Source of the DNA: a virus
DNA length: 64,000 nucleotides
Direction: 5' to 3' (one strand)
IMG/VR virus record: IMGVR_UViG_3300032322_001315
Span: 1 to 64,000 of that record
In this document: in pieces, positions 13,411-21,637 of the stretch
How positions within the stretch are numbered: position 1 is the stretch's first letter
How the letters are laid out: each line of letters opens with the position of its first letter
Notes under the pieces: generated by a model
Database searches by the model: none
Told to the model about the DNA's origin: nothing
What the model saw: the letters and a program-made list of their open reading frames with translations, nothing else
Made by a program: the position numbers and the translations under genes

Positions 13411-15191
13411 CCTTCACATGCAATACAGTCGTTGCCCTTTGCAATTTCTGTCATGTCTAGTTCTTTAATGACTTGACGTTCAATTCGTTTCGATACCTTA
13501 TCTGCTTTACCAATTTTCTCTGAACGGCAATAGTATAGAGTTTTCAAACCTTTTTTCCATGCCATAAAGTGAATAGCATGAACATATTTGATATTTGAAT
13601 CTGGTCTAAAGAACAGATTGATTGATTGTGCTTGGTCAATATACTGTTGACGGTCAGCAGCAAGTTCAACGACCCAACGTTGGTCAATTTCCATTGAAGT
13701 CTTGAAAACTTCTTTTTCGTTATCATCTAGAATATCAAGATGCTGTACAGAACCGTCATTTGCAATGATTGAAGACCACACATCATTATATTCTTCGTCT
13801 GTAACCTTTTGCTTTATAATTTCATCAAGCCACCGGTTCTTGTTGAGATGTGAACCGGACAAAGTGTCTTGACGGTATGCGTTAGCCCGATAAGGTTCAA
13901 CACTAGGGCTAGTATTACCCATGATAATGGAAGAACTTGCATTAGGAGCAACGGCCATGAGATGGCTAAACCTATTCCCAGTACCTTGTGCATCAGGCGC
14001 CTCACCTCTTTCTGCTCCGAGTTCTTTGTTTGCATTATCCAGTCCTTCTCTAATATGTTTGAAGATTCTATTGTTTGCAACCTTTGCCATCACTCCTTCA
14101 AAGGCGATTTTATTACGTTGCAGATAAGCATGAAATCCAAGAGCACCGACACCAATACTTCGCTCACGCTCGGCTGAGTAACTAGCCCTAGATATAGAAT
14201 CGGGAGCATTATTAATGAAAAAAGTAAGCACATTATCAAGCATTTCAGCAACGTCTCTAAGAAAGAGCGGATTGTCTTTCCATTCATCATATGTTTCTAG
14301 ATTTAGAGATGATAGACAACATACGGCAGTCCTCTTTTCGTCTGTCGGAAGAGTGATTTCAGAACAAAGATTAGATTGATGAATCTTGAGTCCTTTGTCT
14401 TTCAACCATTGAGGCATCAATCTGTTACTGGTGTCAATATAATGTATATATGGTTCTCCAGTATGCATACGCAATTCTAGAATTTGTTGCCACAAATGTT
14501 TTGCTGAAACAACTTCTCTTACATCTCCACTATAAGGATCTTTTAGTTCCCAATCATCTTTTGCATCAGGATCAATCATACACTTTTCAATGATTCGCAT
14601 AAAATCATCTGTAATGTTGATGCCATGATGTAGATTCAAGCAACGCAAATTAGGGTCTCCAGTGGGCTTACGCATTTCAAGGAATGAAATGATATCTGGA
14701 TGTGAAATATCTAGATACGCCGCATATGACCCTCTACGAGTGCGTCCTTGACGATATGCTAATGAACTCGCATCATAGATTTTAAGGTGAGGCATGACTC
14801 CTGTGCTTTTATCACCAGCAGAGCGTATACCAAAGCCGATGCCAACGCCGCCTCCAAGCATAGATAACCAATTTGTTTCTGATAAGTTGTCAACTAGACC
14901 CTCCGCAGTATCTTCGATATAATTAAGGAAACACGATATTGGCATGCCTCTACTAGAGCGTCCGAAAGATAGAATAGGAGTAGAATAAGATAGCCAATGC
15001 TTACTAGAATAGTCGTATAGACGTTGAGCGTGGTCTGGATTAGAACCAAATGCTTTAGACACATATGCAAACCTTTGTTGTGGTGAGGTTTCATCCTCTC
15101 TCATGTATGATTCTTTAAGTCTCTTGATTCCCAATTCATCAAATAACTTATCACGTTCCAAATCAATGTTAATACCTAGATACTCTTCCAT
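13407..15191 (-). CDS. nrdA: Class I ribonucleotide reductase large subunit
   Basis: R1 catalytic subunit, 594 aa, without an N-terminal ATP cone, so overall activity inhibition by dATP is probably missing. Catalytic residues are visible: C87 (PISCFL) and C291/C292 for the redox pair, N274-x-C276-x-E278 for the thiyl radical site, and the C-terminal C589/C592 swinging-arm cysteines (CIACEG). The length is shorter than E. coli NrdA (761 aa), as in many phages. It is upstream of thioredoxin and nrdB. Confidence 0.95.
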   Translation of the reverse strand: MEEYLGINIDLERDKLFDELGIKRLKESYMREDETSPQQRFAYVSKAFGSNPDHAQRLYDYSSKHWLSYSTPILSFGRSSRGMPISCFLNYIEDTAEGLVDNLSETNWLSMLGGGVGIGFGIRSAGDKSTGVMPHLKIYDASSLAYRQGRTRRGSYAAYLDISHPDIISFLEMRKPTGDPNLRCLNLHHGINITDDFMRIIEKCMIDPDAKDDWELKDPYSGDVREVVSAKHLWQQILELRMHTGEPYIHYIDTSNRLMPQWLKDKGLKIHQSNLCSEITLPTDEKRTAVCCLSSLNLETYDEWKDNPLFLRDVAEMLDNVLTFFINNAPDSISRASYSAERERSIGVGALGFHAYLQRNKIAFEGVMAKVANNRIFKHIREGLDNANKELGAERGEAPDAQGTGNRFSHLMAVAPNASSSIIMGNTSPSVEPYRANAYRQDTLSGSHLNKNRWLDEIIKQKVTDEEYNDVWSSIIANDGSVQHLDILDDNEKEVFKTSMEIDQRWVVELAADRQQYIDQAQSINLFFRPDSNIKYVHAIHFMAWKKGLKTLYYCRSEKIGKADKVSKRIERQVIKELDMTEIAKGNDCIACEG

Positions 15192-15206
15192 TTATTTTCC
15201 TTATTA

Positions 15207-15569
15207 TTATAGACTATCAAAAAACTGTTTGATGTTTGGAGGAGAATATGTATCTGGTTTTAAAATCTTACCATCTTCTCTTCGTTCAACTTTACCAGAA
15301 GGACCAATCTTACTAAAATTACTTCTCTTGACTTCATCCCATACTCTTTGGTTTGGAATATCAAGTGTCACTTCAAGGCCTTCAAGAACCCAACGTAAAT
15401 CCGCACATGCATCAGCAATCTCGACAATATCTTTATTCTTGTATGCTTCTTTCAATTCGTTAAACTCTTCTTCAATCAACTTAAAATATAAGTCAGATTG
15501 GTCACCAAAACCTCTTTCGTTTTGGCCACAATTCATCATAAACGTTTTAACATGAGCATATGTATCCAT
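15207..15569 (-). CDS. MazG/PRA-PH-like NTP pyrophosphatase (120 aa)
   Basis: EEEFNELKEA and EIADACADLRW give the EExxE...ExxD metal site of the all-alpha NTP pyrophosphatase superfamily, closest in layout to HisE/PRA-PH-like phage enzymes. It is followed by a Pro/Lys-rich tail. Sitting between thyX and nrdA, it probably removes unwanted dNTPs (for example dUTP/dCTP) or supplies dNMPs for thymidylate synthesis. It is a different subfamily from the MazG-like gene at 4921. Confidence 0.82.
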   Translation of the reverse strand: MDTYAHVKTFMMNCGQNERGFGDQSDLYFKLIEEEFNELKEAYKNKDIVEIADACADLRWVLEGLEVTLDIPNQRVWDEVKRSNFSKIGPSGKVERREDGKILKPDTYSPPNIKQFFDSL

Positions 15570-15571
15570 AA

Positions 15572-16240
15572 TTATCCTTCACAAACAAATTGATTAATCA
15601 TCGGAAAAATTTCTTCAATCACTTTAGCACAAGCATTTGCAACTTCACGATGTTCTTTTTGTGTACCTTTTTCTGTTCTGAGTTGTATATAGTGAACCCA
15701 AGAACGTAGACTTCCATTCATATACAATCTAGATGGAGTCATACCTTCAGGTAATACTGCTCTTGCTTGTTCCTTTGCTATTCCATTTTCTATTGCCCAC
15801 TCATATGCAATCTTAACTTCCTTTGCTACTCTATCTTGCATAACCGACCATGCATAGTTTAGACTGTAGTCATCTGAAGGTAAACTATTTTGCCTATTCT
15901 TATTATCCTGAAGTCTTGATTCTTTTTGAATAAAGTTTAAATCTGCTTCAGCATATCTTTGGCTAAACTCTTGAAATGAAAAAGAACGATGCCGCAAAAT
16001 TTGTCTAGCAATATCTCTTGTTGTTTCAATCTCAAGGCAAACATTCACCATTTCAAGTGGAGACCAATGCTGATGACCGATTAGATAGTTAATCAATCTA
16101 TCGTTTGTTTGATTATTATTTTGATTTGCCGGATTAGACACTCTAGCACAATATGCAACTAGGTCTTGTAGATTTTCGACTCCAGAATCTACAAATGCTT
16201 CTTTATTTACTTGGGTATAACTAATCAGTCTTACTTGCAT
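15572..16240 (-). CDS. thyX: Flavin-dependent thymidylate synthase
   Basis: The ThyX signature RHRxxSxxxxSxRY is complete: RHRSFSFQEFSQRY starting near residue 83. It makes dTMP from dUMP using FAD and methylene-tetrahydrofolate, with no need for dihydrofolate reductase. Length (about 222 aa) is normal. I prefer the ATG at 16240, eight bases after GGAG, to the GTG at 16243. It overlaps the upstream gene by 20 bases and is grouped with the pyrophosphatase and nrdA. Confidence 0.95.
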   Translation of the reverse strand: MQVRLISYTQVNKEAFVDSGVENLQDLVAYCARVSNPANQNNNQTNDRLINYLIGHQHWSPLEMVNVCLEIETTRDIARQILRHRSFSFQEFSQRYAEADLNFIQKESRLQDNKNRQNSLPSDDYSLNYAWSVMQDRVAKEVKIAYEWAIENGIAKEQARAVLPEGMTPSRLYMNGSLRSWVHYIQLRTEKGTQKEHREVANACAKVIEEIFPMINQFVCEG

Positions 16241-16709
16241 CACCGTAACTCCAAATTTCTTTTAAATATTCTTCATCCCAAATGTCATAATAAGGGGTCT
16301 TCTTTAACGTTTCTCTAAATTGTAACAACTTTTCCTTGGGTTGTGCAAGAATAATAGGATATTCACCATTACCTGTATTTACTCCATTAATAAAACCTGG
16401 ATTGTTAGGATGGTCCTTAAGAAATGCTACACTAGGAAATAGTTTATTGAGTTCGCTTATTGCATTAATACATTGTTCATCACTTAACGTATTATCAACA
16501 TCACAGAACAAAATAACTTCATATTTCATAGTCAAACTAAACCCATTCATATAGGTAGTTATTTGTTGTATTGGTTCACCATCAATACGATATGCAAATA
16601 TGGTACCATCATCATATGCTTTCTTTGCAAAAGGACATATGGCGAAACCATTAAGTTCATTTCTCTTTAATGAAACTCTATGTATCCAATCAACTAAATT
16701 TTTTTCCAT
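16221..16709 (-). CDS. DUF1415-like conserved phage protein (162 aa)
   Basis: The N-terminal pattern WIHRVSLKRNELNGFAICPFAKKA is distinctive: a Cys-Pro-Phe-Ala core that I associate with DUF1415-type proteins. The second half has DVDNTLSD and KDHPNNPGFINGV segments. No catalytic assignment is possible. It lies between primase (16-base overlap) and thyX, where similar genes occur in marine T4-like phages. Confidence 0.75.
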   Translation of the reverse strand: MEKNLVDWIHRVSLKRNELNGFAICPFAKKAYDDGTIFAYRIDGEPIQQITTYMNGFSLTMKYEVILFCDVDNTLSDEQCINAISELNKLFPSVAFLKDHPNNPGFINGVNTGNGEYPIILAQPKEKLLQFRETLKKTPYYDIWDEEYLKEIWSYGDASKTD

Positions 16710-17701
16710 TTTGAAAACTCAAGTTCCGCTCTAAGTTTACTGAAAGTAAAATTATCTATCAAAGCCAACAATTCATGGATTGAGCAACCAGACAAAATAA
16801 TCTCGTTTATGTCCTTTTCTTTGACCTTTTCTGGTAAAAGACAAACACTATTACCATCTTTGATTGCTTTCTCTATCGTCTTCACAATTTCTTTGTTTCT
16901 GGGTTCATTGTCAAATACAAGAGTTACATCATTAAATCTCAGTTCATTTACTCTTGTGAGATTTGAGTCTGCTGTTGCAATTGCATTAGGAATGAACATA
17001 GAATCGATAGGACCTTCAACAACATAAACTTTTTTGTTAGGATCCACTCTATCTAGACCAAAGAACTTAGTTACATCTTTTTGTAGAGTTATTGTGACAT
17101 ATCTCATCTTTGATTCGCCCAATGCTCTACCTTGAATAGCAATCAAAGATTTATCTTTATCATAAAAAGGAATAACTAATCTTTTATCTCCTTCAATCAG
17201 ATTAGTTTCTTCATTTTGAATTGATTCTACAAAAGATTTAAAATCGTCTGCATAATATAATTGCGAATAGAATTCTTTTGGGATTTTTCTGTTTGTGACG
17301 TAATCTTTACAGAAATGACCATCAGGCAAATCTTCAACAGAAGGTAACTTTATCGAATCTTTAAATACAGGTTTTGTTTTGAATTCATCAAAAGTTGGTT
17401 TCTTATAATTGTGATTGCCAGTCTCACCGTTCTTGAAACGTTCTAGTGCATACTCTTTTACGAGAGAAGGATCCGTGAGACTAAGAAAATTATAAAATGT
17501 GTGGCTAGCACCGCAATTGTGGCACATAAAAAAATAGTCGTTATTCTTTCTGAAAATATATCCACGTGCTTTACTCTTTTTGGTTTGGGAATCACCACAA
17601 ATGGGACACCTGAAGTTATATAGGTCTTGCTTCTTTTGAGCAAACCTTTCTAACTTAGGAGACAATAGGTGAAGGAATTTACGGTCAATGTGTATACTCA
17701 T
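16694..17701 (-). CDS. 61: DNA primase (gp61-like, 335 aa)
   Basis: DnaG-type primase that primes the lagging strand with the gp41 helicase. An N-terminal zinc finger (CPICGDSQTK...CHNCGASH, residues about 32-64) is followed by a TOPRIM domain with VYVVEGPIDSMF and LVFDNEP. The ATG at 17701 follows a GTG and lies only seven bases from the -10 box of its promoter, so the mRNA may be leaderless. Its length is close to T4 gp61 (342 aa). Confidence 0.92.
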   Translation of the reverse strand: MSIHIDRKFLHLLSPKLERFAQKKQDLYNFRCPICGDSQTKKSKARGYIFRKNNDYFFMCHNCGASHTFYNFLSLTDPSLVKEYALERFKNGETGNHNYKKPTFDEFKTKPVFKDSIKLPSVEDLPDGHFCKDYVTNRKIPKEFYSQLYYADDFKSFVESIQNEETNLIEGDKRLVIPFYDKDKSLIAIQGRALGESKMRYVTITLQKDVTKFFGLDRVDPNKKVYVVEGPIDSMFIPNAIATADSNLTRVNELRFNDVTLVFDNEPRNKEIVKTIEKAIKDGNSVCLLPEKVKEKDINEIILSGCSIHELLALIDNFTFSKLRAELEFSKWKKI

Positions 17702-17707
17702 CACTAT

Positions 17708-17736
17708 AGCATAACACAGTCCGAGAGACTTGTAAA
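17708..17736 (-). promoter_or_regulatory. Promoter for primase, probably giving a leaderless mRNA
   Basis: TTTACA (17731-17736), 17-bp spacer, TATGCT (17708-17713). The usual start distance puts +1 at about 17701, on the A of the primase ATG. Confidence 0.7.
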
Positions 17737-17737
17737 G

Positions 17738-18160
17738 TTATTTCCCGGCAAAGAGTGAAACTATATCGACATGAGATATTACCCAAGATATCACAACAAT
17801 ACCACCTGCGACCATCCACTTCCATTGCAGAAGTTTATCTAATGATTCTTTTTCATGAACATTGTGATTGGTCATTTCAATACGCAATTCTTTAATTTCA
17901 TTGAGCAATCTAAGTTCAGATGTTTGTACTTTATCAATAACAGTATCGATTCTGTTATGTATTTCTTTGACACTTGCCTCAGTTTCTAATCTTCTTTTTT
18001 CCATGACTTTATATAAAGTTGAAGTATCTTTATCTTGTTGTTCTACTAGTTTTTCTATTACCGTGTCCATTTTTCCACACAATATGGTTAGAGTGTTGAC
18101 TTGCTCTTTAAGAACACCCACATCAACCTTTAATTGTGTATCATTTGGTATCGATGCCAT
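17738..18160 (-). CDS. Coiled-coil protein with C-terminal membrane anchor (140 aa)
   Basis: Residues 1-105 are heptad-like and charged (VGVLKEQVNTL..., IDTVIDKVQ...), then a single hydrophobic helix around 113-131 (WMVAGGIVVISWVIS). This resembles XhlA-type lysis accessory proteins. It is the last gene of the lysis cassette, one base after the holin, supporting a holin-accessory or antiholin role. The function is inferred from topology and position only. Confidence 0.7.
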   Translation of the reverse strand: MASIPNDTQLKVDVGVLKEQVNTLTILCGKMDTVIEKLVEQQDKDTSTLYKVMEKRRLETEASVKEIHNRIDTVIDKVQTSELRLLNEIKELRIEMTNHNVHEKESLDKLLQWKWMVAGGIVVISWVISHVDIVSLFAGK

Positions 18161-18161
18161 T

Positions 18162-18494
18162 TTACTGTCTTATGTCCAATTCTGTTTCTCTTACATTACC
18201 ATCAGTATCGGTAAATGTTGTTTTTTCTTTACTGCGGCCCCATGCTGCAATACCGAGAATAGCACCAAAAGCAAGATGAACTAAACCAGCACCTTGTAGT
18301 GTTATTGGATTCCATTGCATCAAAGTTGATTCTTTAAAAAACATTGTCTGAGCTAATGCGTGTAATACTGGAAACAAAACAAAATCGCAAGCACATATTA
18401 CCATGTATAACCATCCCATCGCCGGACGCCAATATGATTTTGCCCAATGCTCATCGACTACAGAATGATGTGCTGCTATCTTTGACGGTTTCAT
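18162..18494 (-). CDS. Holin, GTA-type (110 aa)
   Basis: The segment RPAMGWLYMVICACDFVLFP and the later ITLQGAGLVHLAFGAILGIAAWG match the holin family first described in gene transfer agents (GTA_holin_3TM) as I recall it. Two clear membrane helices (about residues 26-50 and 68-84) plus a hydrophobic middle. It sits among spanin and endolysin genes and overlaps the Rz stop by four bases. It should open the inner membrane at the lysis time. Confidence 0.83.
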   Translation of the reverse strand: MKPSKIAAHHSVVDEHWAKSYWRPAMGWLYMVICACDFVLFPVLHALAQTMFFKESTLMQWNPITLQGAGLVHLAFGAILGIAAWGRSKEKTTFTDTDGNVRETELDIRQ

Positions 18495-19057
18495 TTATTC
18501 AATTCTCTCTGTTGCCTAATCCATTCTTGTAAATCTTTTAATTGTTCTGCTACTTGATTGTATTTATTATAATTCTCTATTATTACTTTTTTTGCTTCAG
18601 AGAGTTCAATTCCGGAGGGGGTTTCATCAACTGCTCCGGTGGGATCGGGAATGGAGTTTTTTGCGGCGCTGTCGTGCAACTCGACAAAAGAATTGTGAAG
18701 AGAACAGTCAGCATCGTTGTTTGTATTGACATATTTGATAATTTCATCGCCTCTTTCCTTTATCACTTTTTGTTTTAGTACATATTGAGTTACGATTTTT
18801 TCTGTAACATTTTTGCTTTCATCATTGATTCTTTTTATTTCTGCGTTTGCTTTTTCAACTTCTGCACTAAGAACATCTGCTCCCCAATTTAATCCTTGAA
18901 GAAAAACACCAACCAATAACAACACTAACCCTAAAGTTTTTGTCGGTAAAGACCTAACAAAAGGAACAAATGTTGATATAAGATATGCAACTGTTCCTGC
19001 TGCAAGTATAAGATAGATTATAAATGAAGGTATGTGCTGTAGCAACCATAACATCAT
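18491..19057 (-). CDS. Rz-like inner-membrane spanin (188 aa)
   Basis: Hydrophobic segments at about residues 10-30 and 40-57 anchor the protein, followed by a long charged coiled coil (KANAEIKRINDESKNVTEKI...). It is bigger than lambda Rz (153 aa) but has the same topology. A complete Rz1 frame is embedded in it at 18583-18747, strong support for the assignment. It overlaps endolysin (four bases) and holin (four bases). It would fuse inner and outer membranes with Rz1 at the end of infection. Confidence 0.85.
   Translation of the reverse strand: MMLWLLQHIPSFIIYLILAAGTVAYLISTFVPFVRSLPTKTLGLVLLLVGVFLQGLNWGADVLSAEVEKANAEIKRINDESKNVTEKIVTQYVLKQKVIKERGDEIIKYVNTNNDADCSLHNSFVELHDSAAKNSIPDPTGAVDETPSGIELSEAKKVIIENYNKYNQVAEQLKDLQEWIRQQRELNK
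18583..18747 (-). CDS. Rz1-like outer-membrane spanin lipoprotein embedded in Rz (54 aa)
   Basis: A different frame inside the Rz gene runs from ATG 18747 to TAA 18583. It has a lysine start, a hydrophobic signal and the lipobox LLSSC (Cys24), then a short mature part rich in proline (TPFPIPPEQL, KPPPE). Short, proline-rich, signal-peptidase-II lipoproteins nested in Rz are the hallmark of Rz1 o-spanins. AAGGAAAGAGGCG precedes the ATG. It is too short for routine ORF cut-offs and easily missed. Confidence 0.88.
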   Translation of the reverse strand: MKLSNMSIQTTMLTVLFTILLSSCTTAPQKTPFPIPPEQLMKPPPELNSLKQKK

Positions 19058-19665
19058 GTTAGTATTCCTTTTGCTTTTTCGTAATGCGATTTTCTTTCAT
19101 CGAGACCAATTGTACCACCATTGATTTTCTTTGTCATTGATACAATATCATTTGCATCACATGTTGCATTTAGATTATTTTTCTTCCAATACCAGCAAGC
19201 AGATTCTATTGCACCATCTAGAGTCTCGCAATAACCAACAGTATCATCTAATGTTTTACCAATAGATTTAGCAAACAGAGAGTAGTTATCTTTTCCTGTT
19301 AGTTGAATTGCTCCACGACCTCTGTATCGATATCCTTCACCTGATGCTTCTGCGCCATTTCCCATGCGACTTGCATAAACTCTATTTGCAATCTTTTCTG
19401 GTTGTCTTTCATATAGTGTTGCAATAGCATCAGTTGTGAAGTATTTTGGAAATGTTGCTCTCAGTCCTTTTGCACCATAGTTTAAGTTTTCTTTTAAAAC
19501 GGTAAAGTCAGCAGATTCATGTCCACATTGTGCAAGAAATCCTGCGATTCTATTTACTGTATTAATTTCATATTTCGGTAATAGTTTTGATAAAGTCTCA
19601 AAAAGAGGTCCTACATTTTTGTTTCTTGTAAGTATCTTCGCTAGTTTTTCTTGTGTTAAAATCAT
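19054..19665 (-). CDS. Endolysin, GH19 chitinase/muramidase-like (203 aa)
   Basis: A single GH19 (chitinase class I) domain: AGFLAQCGHESADF holds the catalytic Glu50, and YRYRGRGAIQLTGKDNY is the conserved central block. GH19 domains in phages cleave peptidoglycan glycan strands. No signal peptide, so it needs the holin. It starts at 19665 directly after the next gene's stop and overlaps Rz by four bases, giving the order endolysin, Rz/Rz1, holin, accessory. Confidence 0.92.
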   Translation of the reverse strand: MILTQEKLAKILTRNKNVGPLFETLSKLLPKYEINTVNRIAGFLAQCGHESADFTVLKENLNYGAKGLRATFPKYFTTDAIATLYERQPEKIANRVYASRMGNGAEASGEGYRYRGRGAIQLTGKDNYSLFAKSIGKTLDDTVGYCETLDGAIESACWYWKKNNLNATCDANDIVSMTKKINGGTIGLDERKSHYEKAKGILT

Positions 19666-19929
19666 TTATGACTCCACTATTTCGAAATGATTATCTTGTT
19701 TTTTTATTACTTGTATCCAGACCGGATCATCACCAATAATAGAATATCCTCTATGTACTATTTTAACTTCAGAATCTTCTATTGAATCGTAAATGTATTT
19801 TGCTAAACTCTTATGATTCGATCCATTTACTTTGATGAATAATACATTAGCAGTACAAATAGATTCGACTTCACTACCAAATTTATCTCTGACTATTTCT
19901 TCAACATCTTTAATGTCATCGACTTTCAT
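19666..19929 (-). CDS. Hypothetical protein (87 aa)
   Basis: A mixed alpha/beta small protein with no motif I recognise (ENVLFIKVNG-like beta strands alternate with charged helices). It is adjacent to endolysin, with ATGA overlap to the upstream 64-residue gene. Probably co-transcribed with the late/lysis genes. Confidence 0.65.
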   Translation of the reverse strand: MKVDDIKDVEEIVRDKFGSEVESICTANVLFIKVNGSNHKSLAKYIYDSIEDSEVKIVHRGYSIIGDDPVWIQVIKKQDNHFEIVES

Positions 19930-20120
19930 TTTAACGCTTTTCTCTTTCCTAATGGCATTAGTATAGGATCACGTTTTCTTTTCTTTAAATAGACACCAGG
20001 TTCACCTGATTTGCTTCCTGGTGGTTGTCCTGCTCCTGCTATTGCTCCAGAGCCGACTACATTTGTTGGTCCAGCAGATCCTCCTGCTGCAAACTCTCTA
20101 ATATTCTTAAACGATTTCAT
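19926..20120 (-). CDS. Small Gly/Pro-rich basic protein (64 aa)
   Basis: The middle is a low-complexity Gly/Pro/Ala stretch (GGSAGPTNVVGSGAIAGAG...GSKSGEPGV) and the end is basic (KKRKRDP...GKRKALK). I recall a similar GPTNxVGxGxIAG phrase in T4-like marine phages, function unknown. The length and charge would suit an internal head or DNA-bound protein. It overlaps both neighbours by four bases. Confidence 0.65.
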   Translation of the reverse strand: MKSFKNIREFAAGGSAGPTNVVGSGAIAGAGQPPGSKSGEPGVYLKKRKRDPILMPLGKRKALK

Positions 20121-20500
20121 ATTTCTCGTAGCACCTTTGCTATGTGTAAATCTATAGGAATATCATCTGTTATTATATTTTTTCCATTTATAGAAAAAAC
20201 TACTTTTGGTAAAATATTCAAATATAACAAGAAGGTTTTCAGAGTAATATAATCTTCTTCTCCAATTTTATAGAATAATATTCTAGGAGTTGCTTCAGCA
20301 CCGAAAACATTATTAAGTAATATAATATGATTTAAAATAAGTCTCTCTTTTAGAATATTAGAACTTTTATACCTACGAAATAATCTTTTAAGATATTTTA
20401 TTCTTTTTAAATCATCTTCTAGTTCAGATATGATGCAAGTCGGAGAATTATATACTTTTGCAACATAAACGAGAAATGTATCTTCAGTCAAATCAATCAT
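20117..20500 (-). CDS. Conserved T4-like hypothetical protein (127 aa)
   Basis: Helical, basic in the middle (LKRIKYLKRLFRRYKSSNILKERLILNHIILL), then a hydrophobic LKTFLLYLNILP segment. The run of aliphatic plus basic residues is a pattern I associate with a conserved T4-like structural-region protein (DUF7207-like), but I am not certain. It lies between the lysis and virion-type genes. Confidence 0.65.
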   Translation of the reverse strand: MIDLTEDTFLVYVAKVYNSPTCIISELEDDLKRIKYLKRLFRRYKSSNILKERLILNHIILLNNVFGAEATPRILFYKIGEEDYITLKTFLLYLNILPKVVFSINGKNIITDDIPIDLHIAKVLREI

Positions 20501-20504
20501 TACT

Positions 20505-21002
20505 TTATTGTTTCTTTTGTCTTGGATCTAAATCGCCTTGAGGTGAAATTCTATCTACTCTATCAACTAGATTGTTTAATTCTTCCTCATCTGTTACTGC
20601 TGCAAATGCTTTATAAAATCCAGATGAGTCTATACCATAAACAAAATACAGATAATGATTTGGTGCTTCAGGCATGTGAGGTGGAGTATTTGTTCCATCA
20701 ACTTTCATACCCCACCTATCGCCAAATTGCTGTAGTGCAACGATTTTTTCTCCAAATCTCTTATCATCATAATCAAGTTTTGGTAAATAAATATTATACA
20801 TCGATAAAACTTTTGATATTTTCATCCAAGCACCGGAAGGTTCGGAGAAATCTCTAGAAAGTTCGGCTGCGATATTTCTATTAATTTCATCTCTGGTTCC
20901 TGGTGTTTCTAAATTCACCATAACTTTTGAGAGTGAAATTACGGGCATATGTCCACAGCCACATTCGACAAATAATTCTCTAAATTTTTTCATATTAGAC
21001 AC
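20505..21002 (-). CDS. Hypothetical protein (165 aa)
   Basis: Starts with a MKKFRELFVECGCGHMP segment and continues as a mixed protein with many Pro/Asp (HMPEAPNHYLYFVYGID, SPQGDLDPRQ). No family recognised. It overlaps the 197-residue virion-type gene by eight bases and likely belongs to the same late transcript. Confidence 0.65.
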   Translation of the reverse strand: MSNMKKFRELFVECGCGHMPVISLSKVMVNLETPGTRDEINRNIAAELSRDFSEPSGAWMKISKVLSMYNIYLPKLDYDDKRFGEKIVALQQFGDRWGMKVDGTNTPPHMPEAPNHYLYFVYGIDSSGFYKAFAAVTDEEELNNLVDRVDRISPQGDLDPRQKKQ

Positions 21003-21588
21003 CCGAGAAGATTCTTCCTGCTGATGTATTTCCTGATGCAGTATTTGATGCTACCGTATTGGCAAGAGCAACAAGAACTTCAGCACGATAACGAATTGTA
21101 CCGTCATTGTTTGTTGTCTTCAACACATGTACCCAACCTGCACTTGTATTCGCCACGTTTACTACGCTGTTTGCAAGTCTTGTTGGTGTAACAAGAATTG
21201 TGTCTTGATTATATGTAATTGCTGTTTGTGCTGACCAAGGAATTGTGTTGTCAAACTCTAGAAGAGTTCCTGATGCAATGTTGCCTGTTACGGCTGCCGA
21301 CAATCTAACAACGTTACCTGTCACGGAAGTTACTGATACGTTAGATACAAAGAATCCTGGTGTACCACTAAAACCCGTATTTGATGATGTAGTACCTGGT
21401 GATGTGATATACATTCCTGGAACAACACCTAGATTTGCTGCGGTCAAAGCACCTGTGCCTTGAAATACAATAGTGTTTCCACTTGTTGTATTGTTTGCTG
21501 TAGTTAAGTAGATAAACCGACGGACCTGTCTTTCAACCGGCCAATGTGGTTTGTCGTAAATTGAGTCTGTATTTCCCCATGCTGGCAT
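20995..21588 (-). CDS. Probable virion protein, beta-rich (197 aa)
   Basis: Thr/Ser/Asn/Gly-rich and beta-strand-like throughout (TSGNTIVFQGTGALT, GNVVRLSAAVTGN), beginning MPAWGNTDSIYDKPHW. The composition is typical of phage tail/neck decoration proteins, and I recall the MPAWGNTD start from T4-like marine phages. An AATAAATA late-promoter-like element at 21630-21637 lies 42 bases upstream. No enzymatic motif. Confidence 0.7.
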   Translation of the reverse strand: MPAWGNTDSIYDKPHWPVERQVRRFIYLTTANNTTSGNTIVFQGTGALTAANLGVVPGMYITSPGTTSSNTGFSGTPGFFVSNVSVTSVTGNVVRLSAAVTGNIASGTLLEFDNTIPWSAQTAITYNQDTILVTPTRLANSVVNVANTSAGWVHVLKTTNNDGTIRYRAEVLVALANTVASNTASGNTSAGRIFSGV

Positions 21589-21629
21589 GTTTATTCTCCT
21601 AGATTAATCTTTTGAGATAATACTCTTTC

Positions 21630-21637
21630 TATTTATT
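21630..21637 (-). promoter_or_regulatory. T4-late-like promoter AATAAATA
   Basis: AATAAATA on the minus strand differs in one base from the T4 late consensus TATAAATA. It lies 42 bases upstream of the 197-residue virion-type gene, in a phage that encodes a gene 55 late sigma. Confidence 0.45.
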
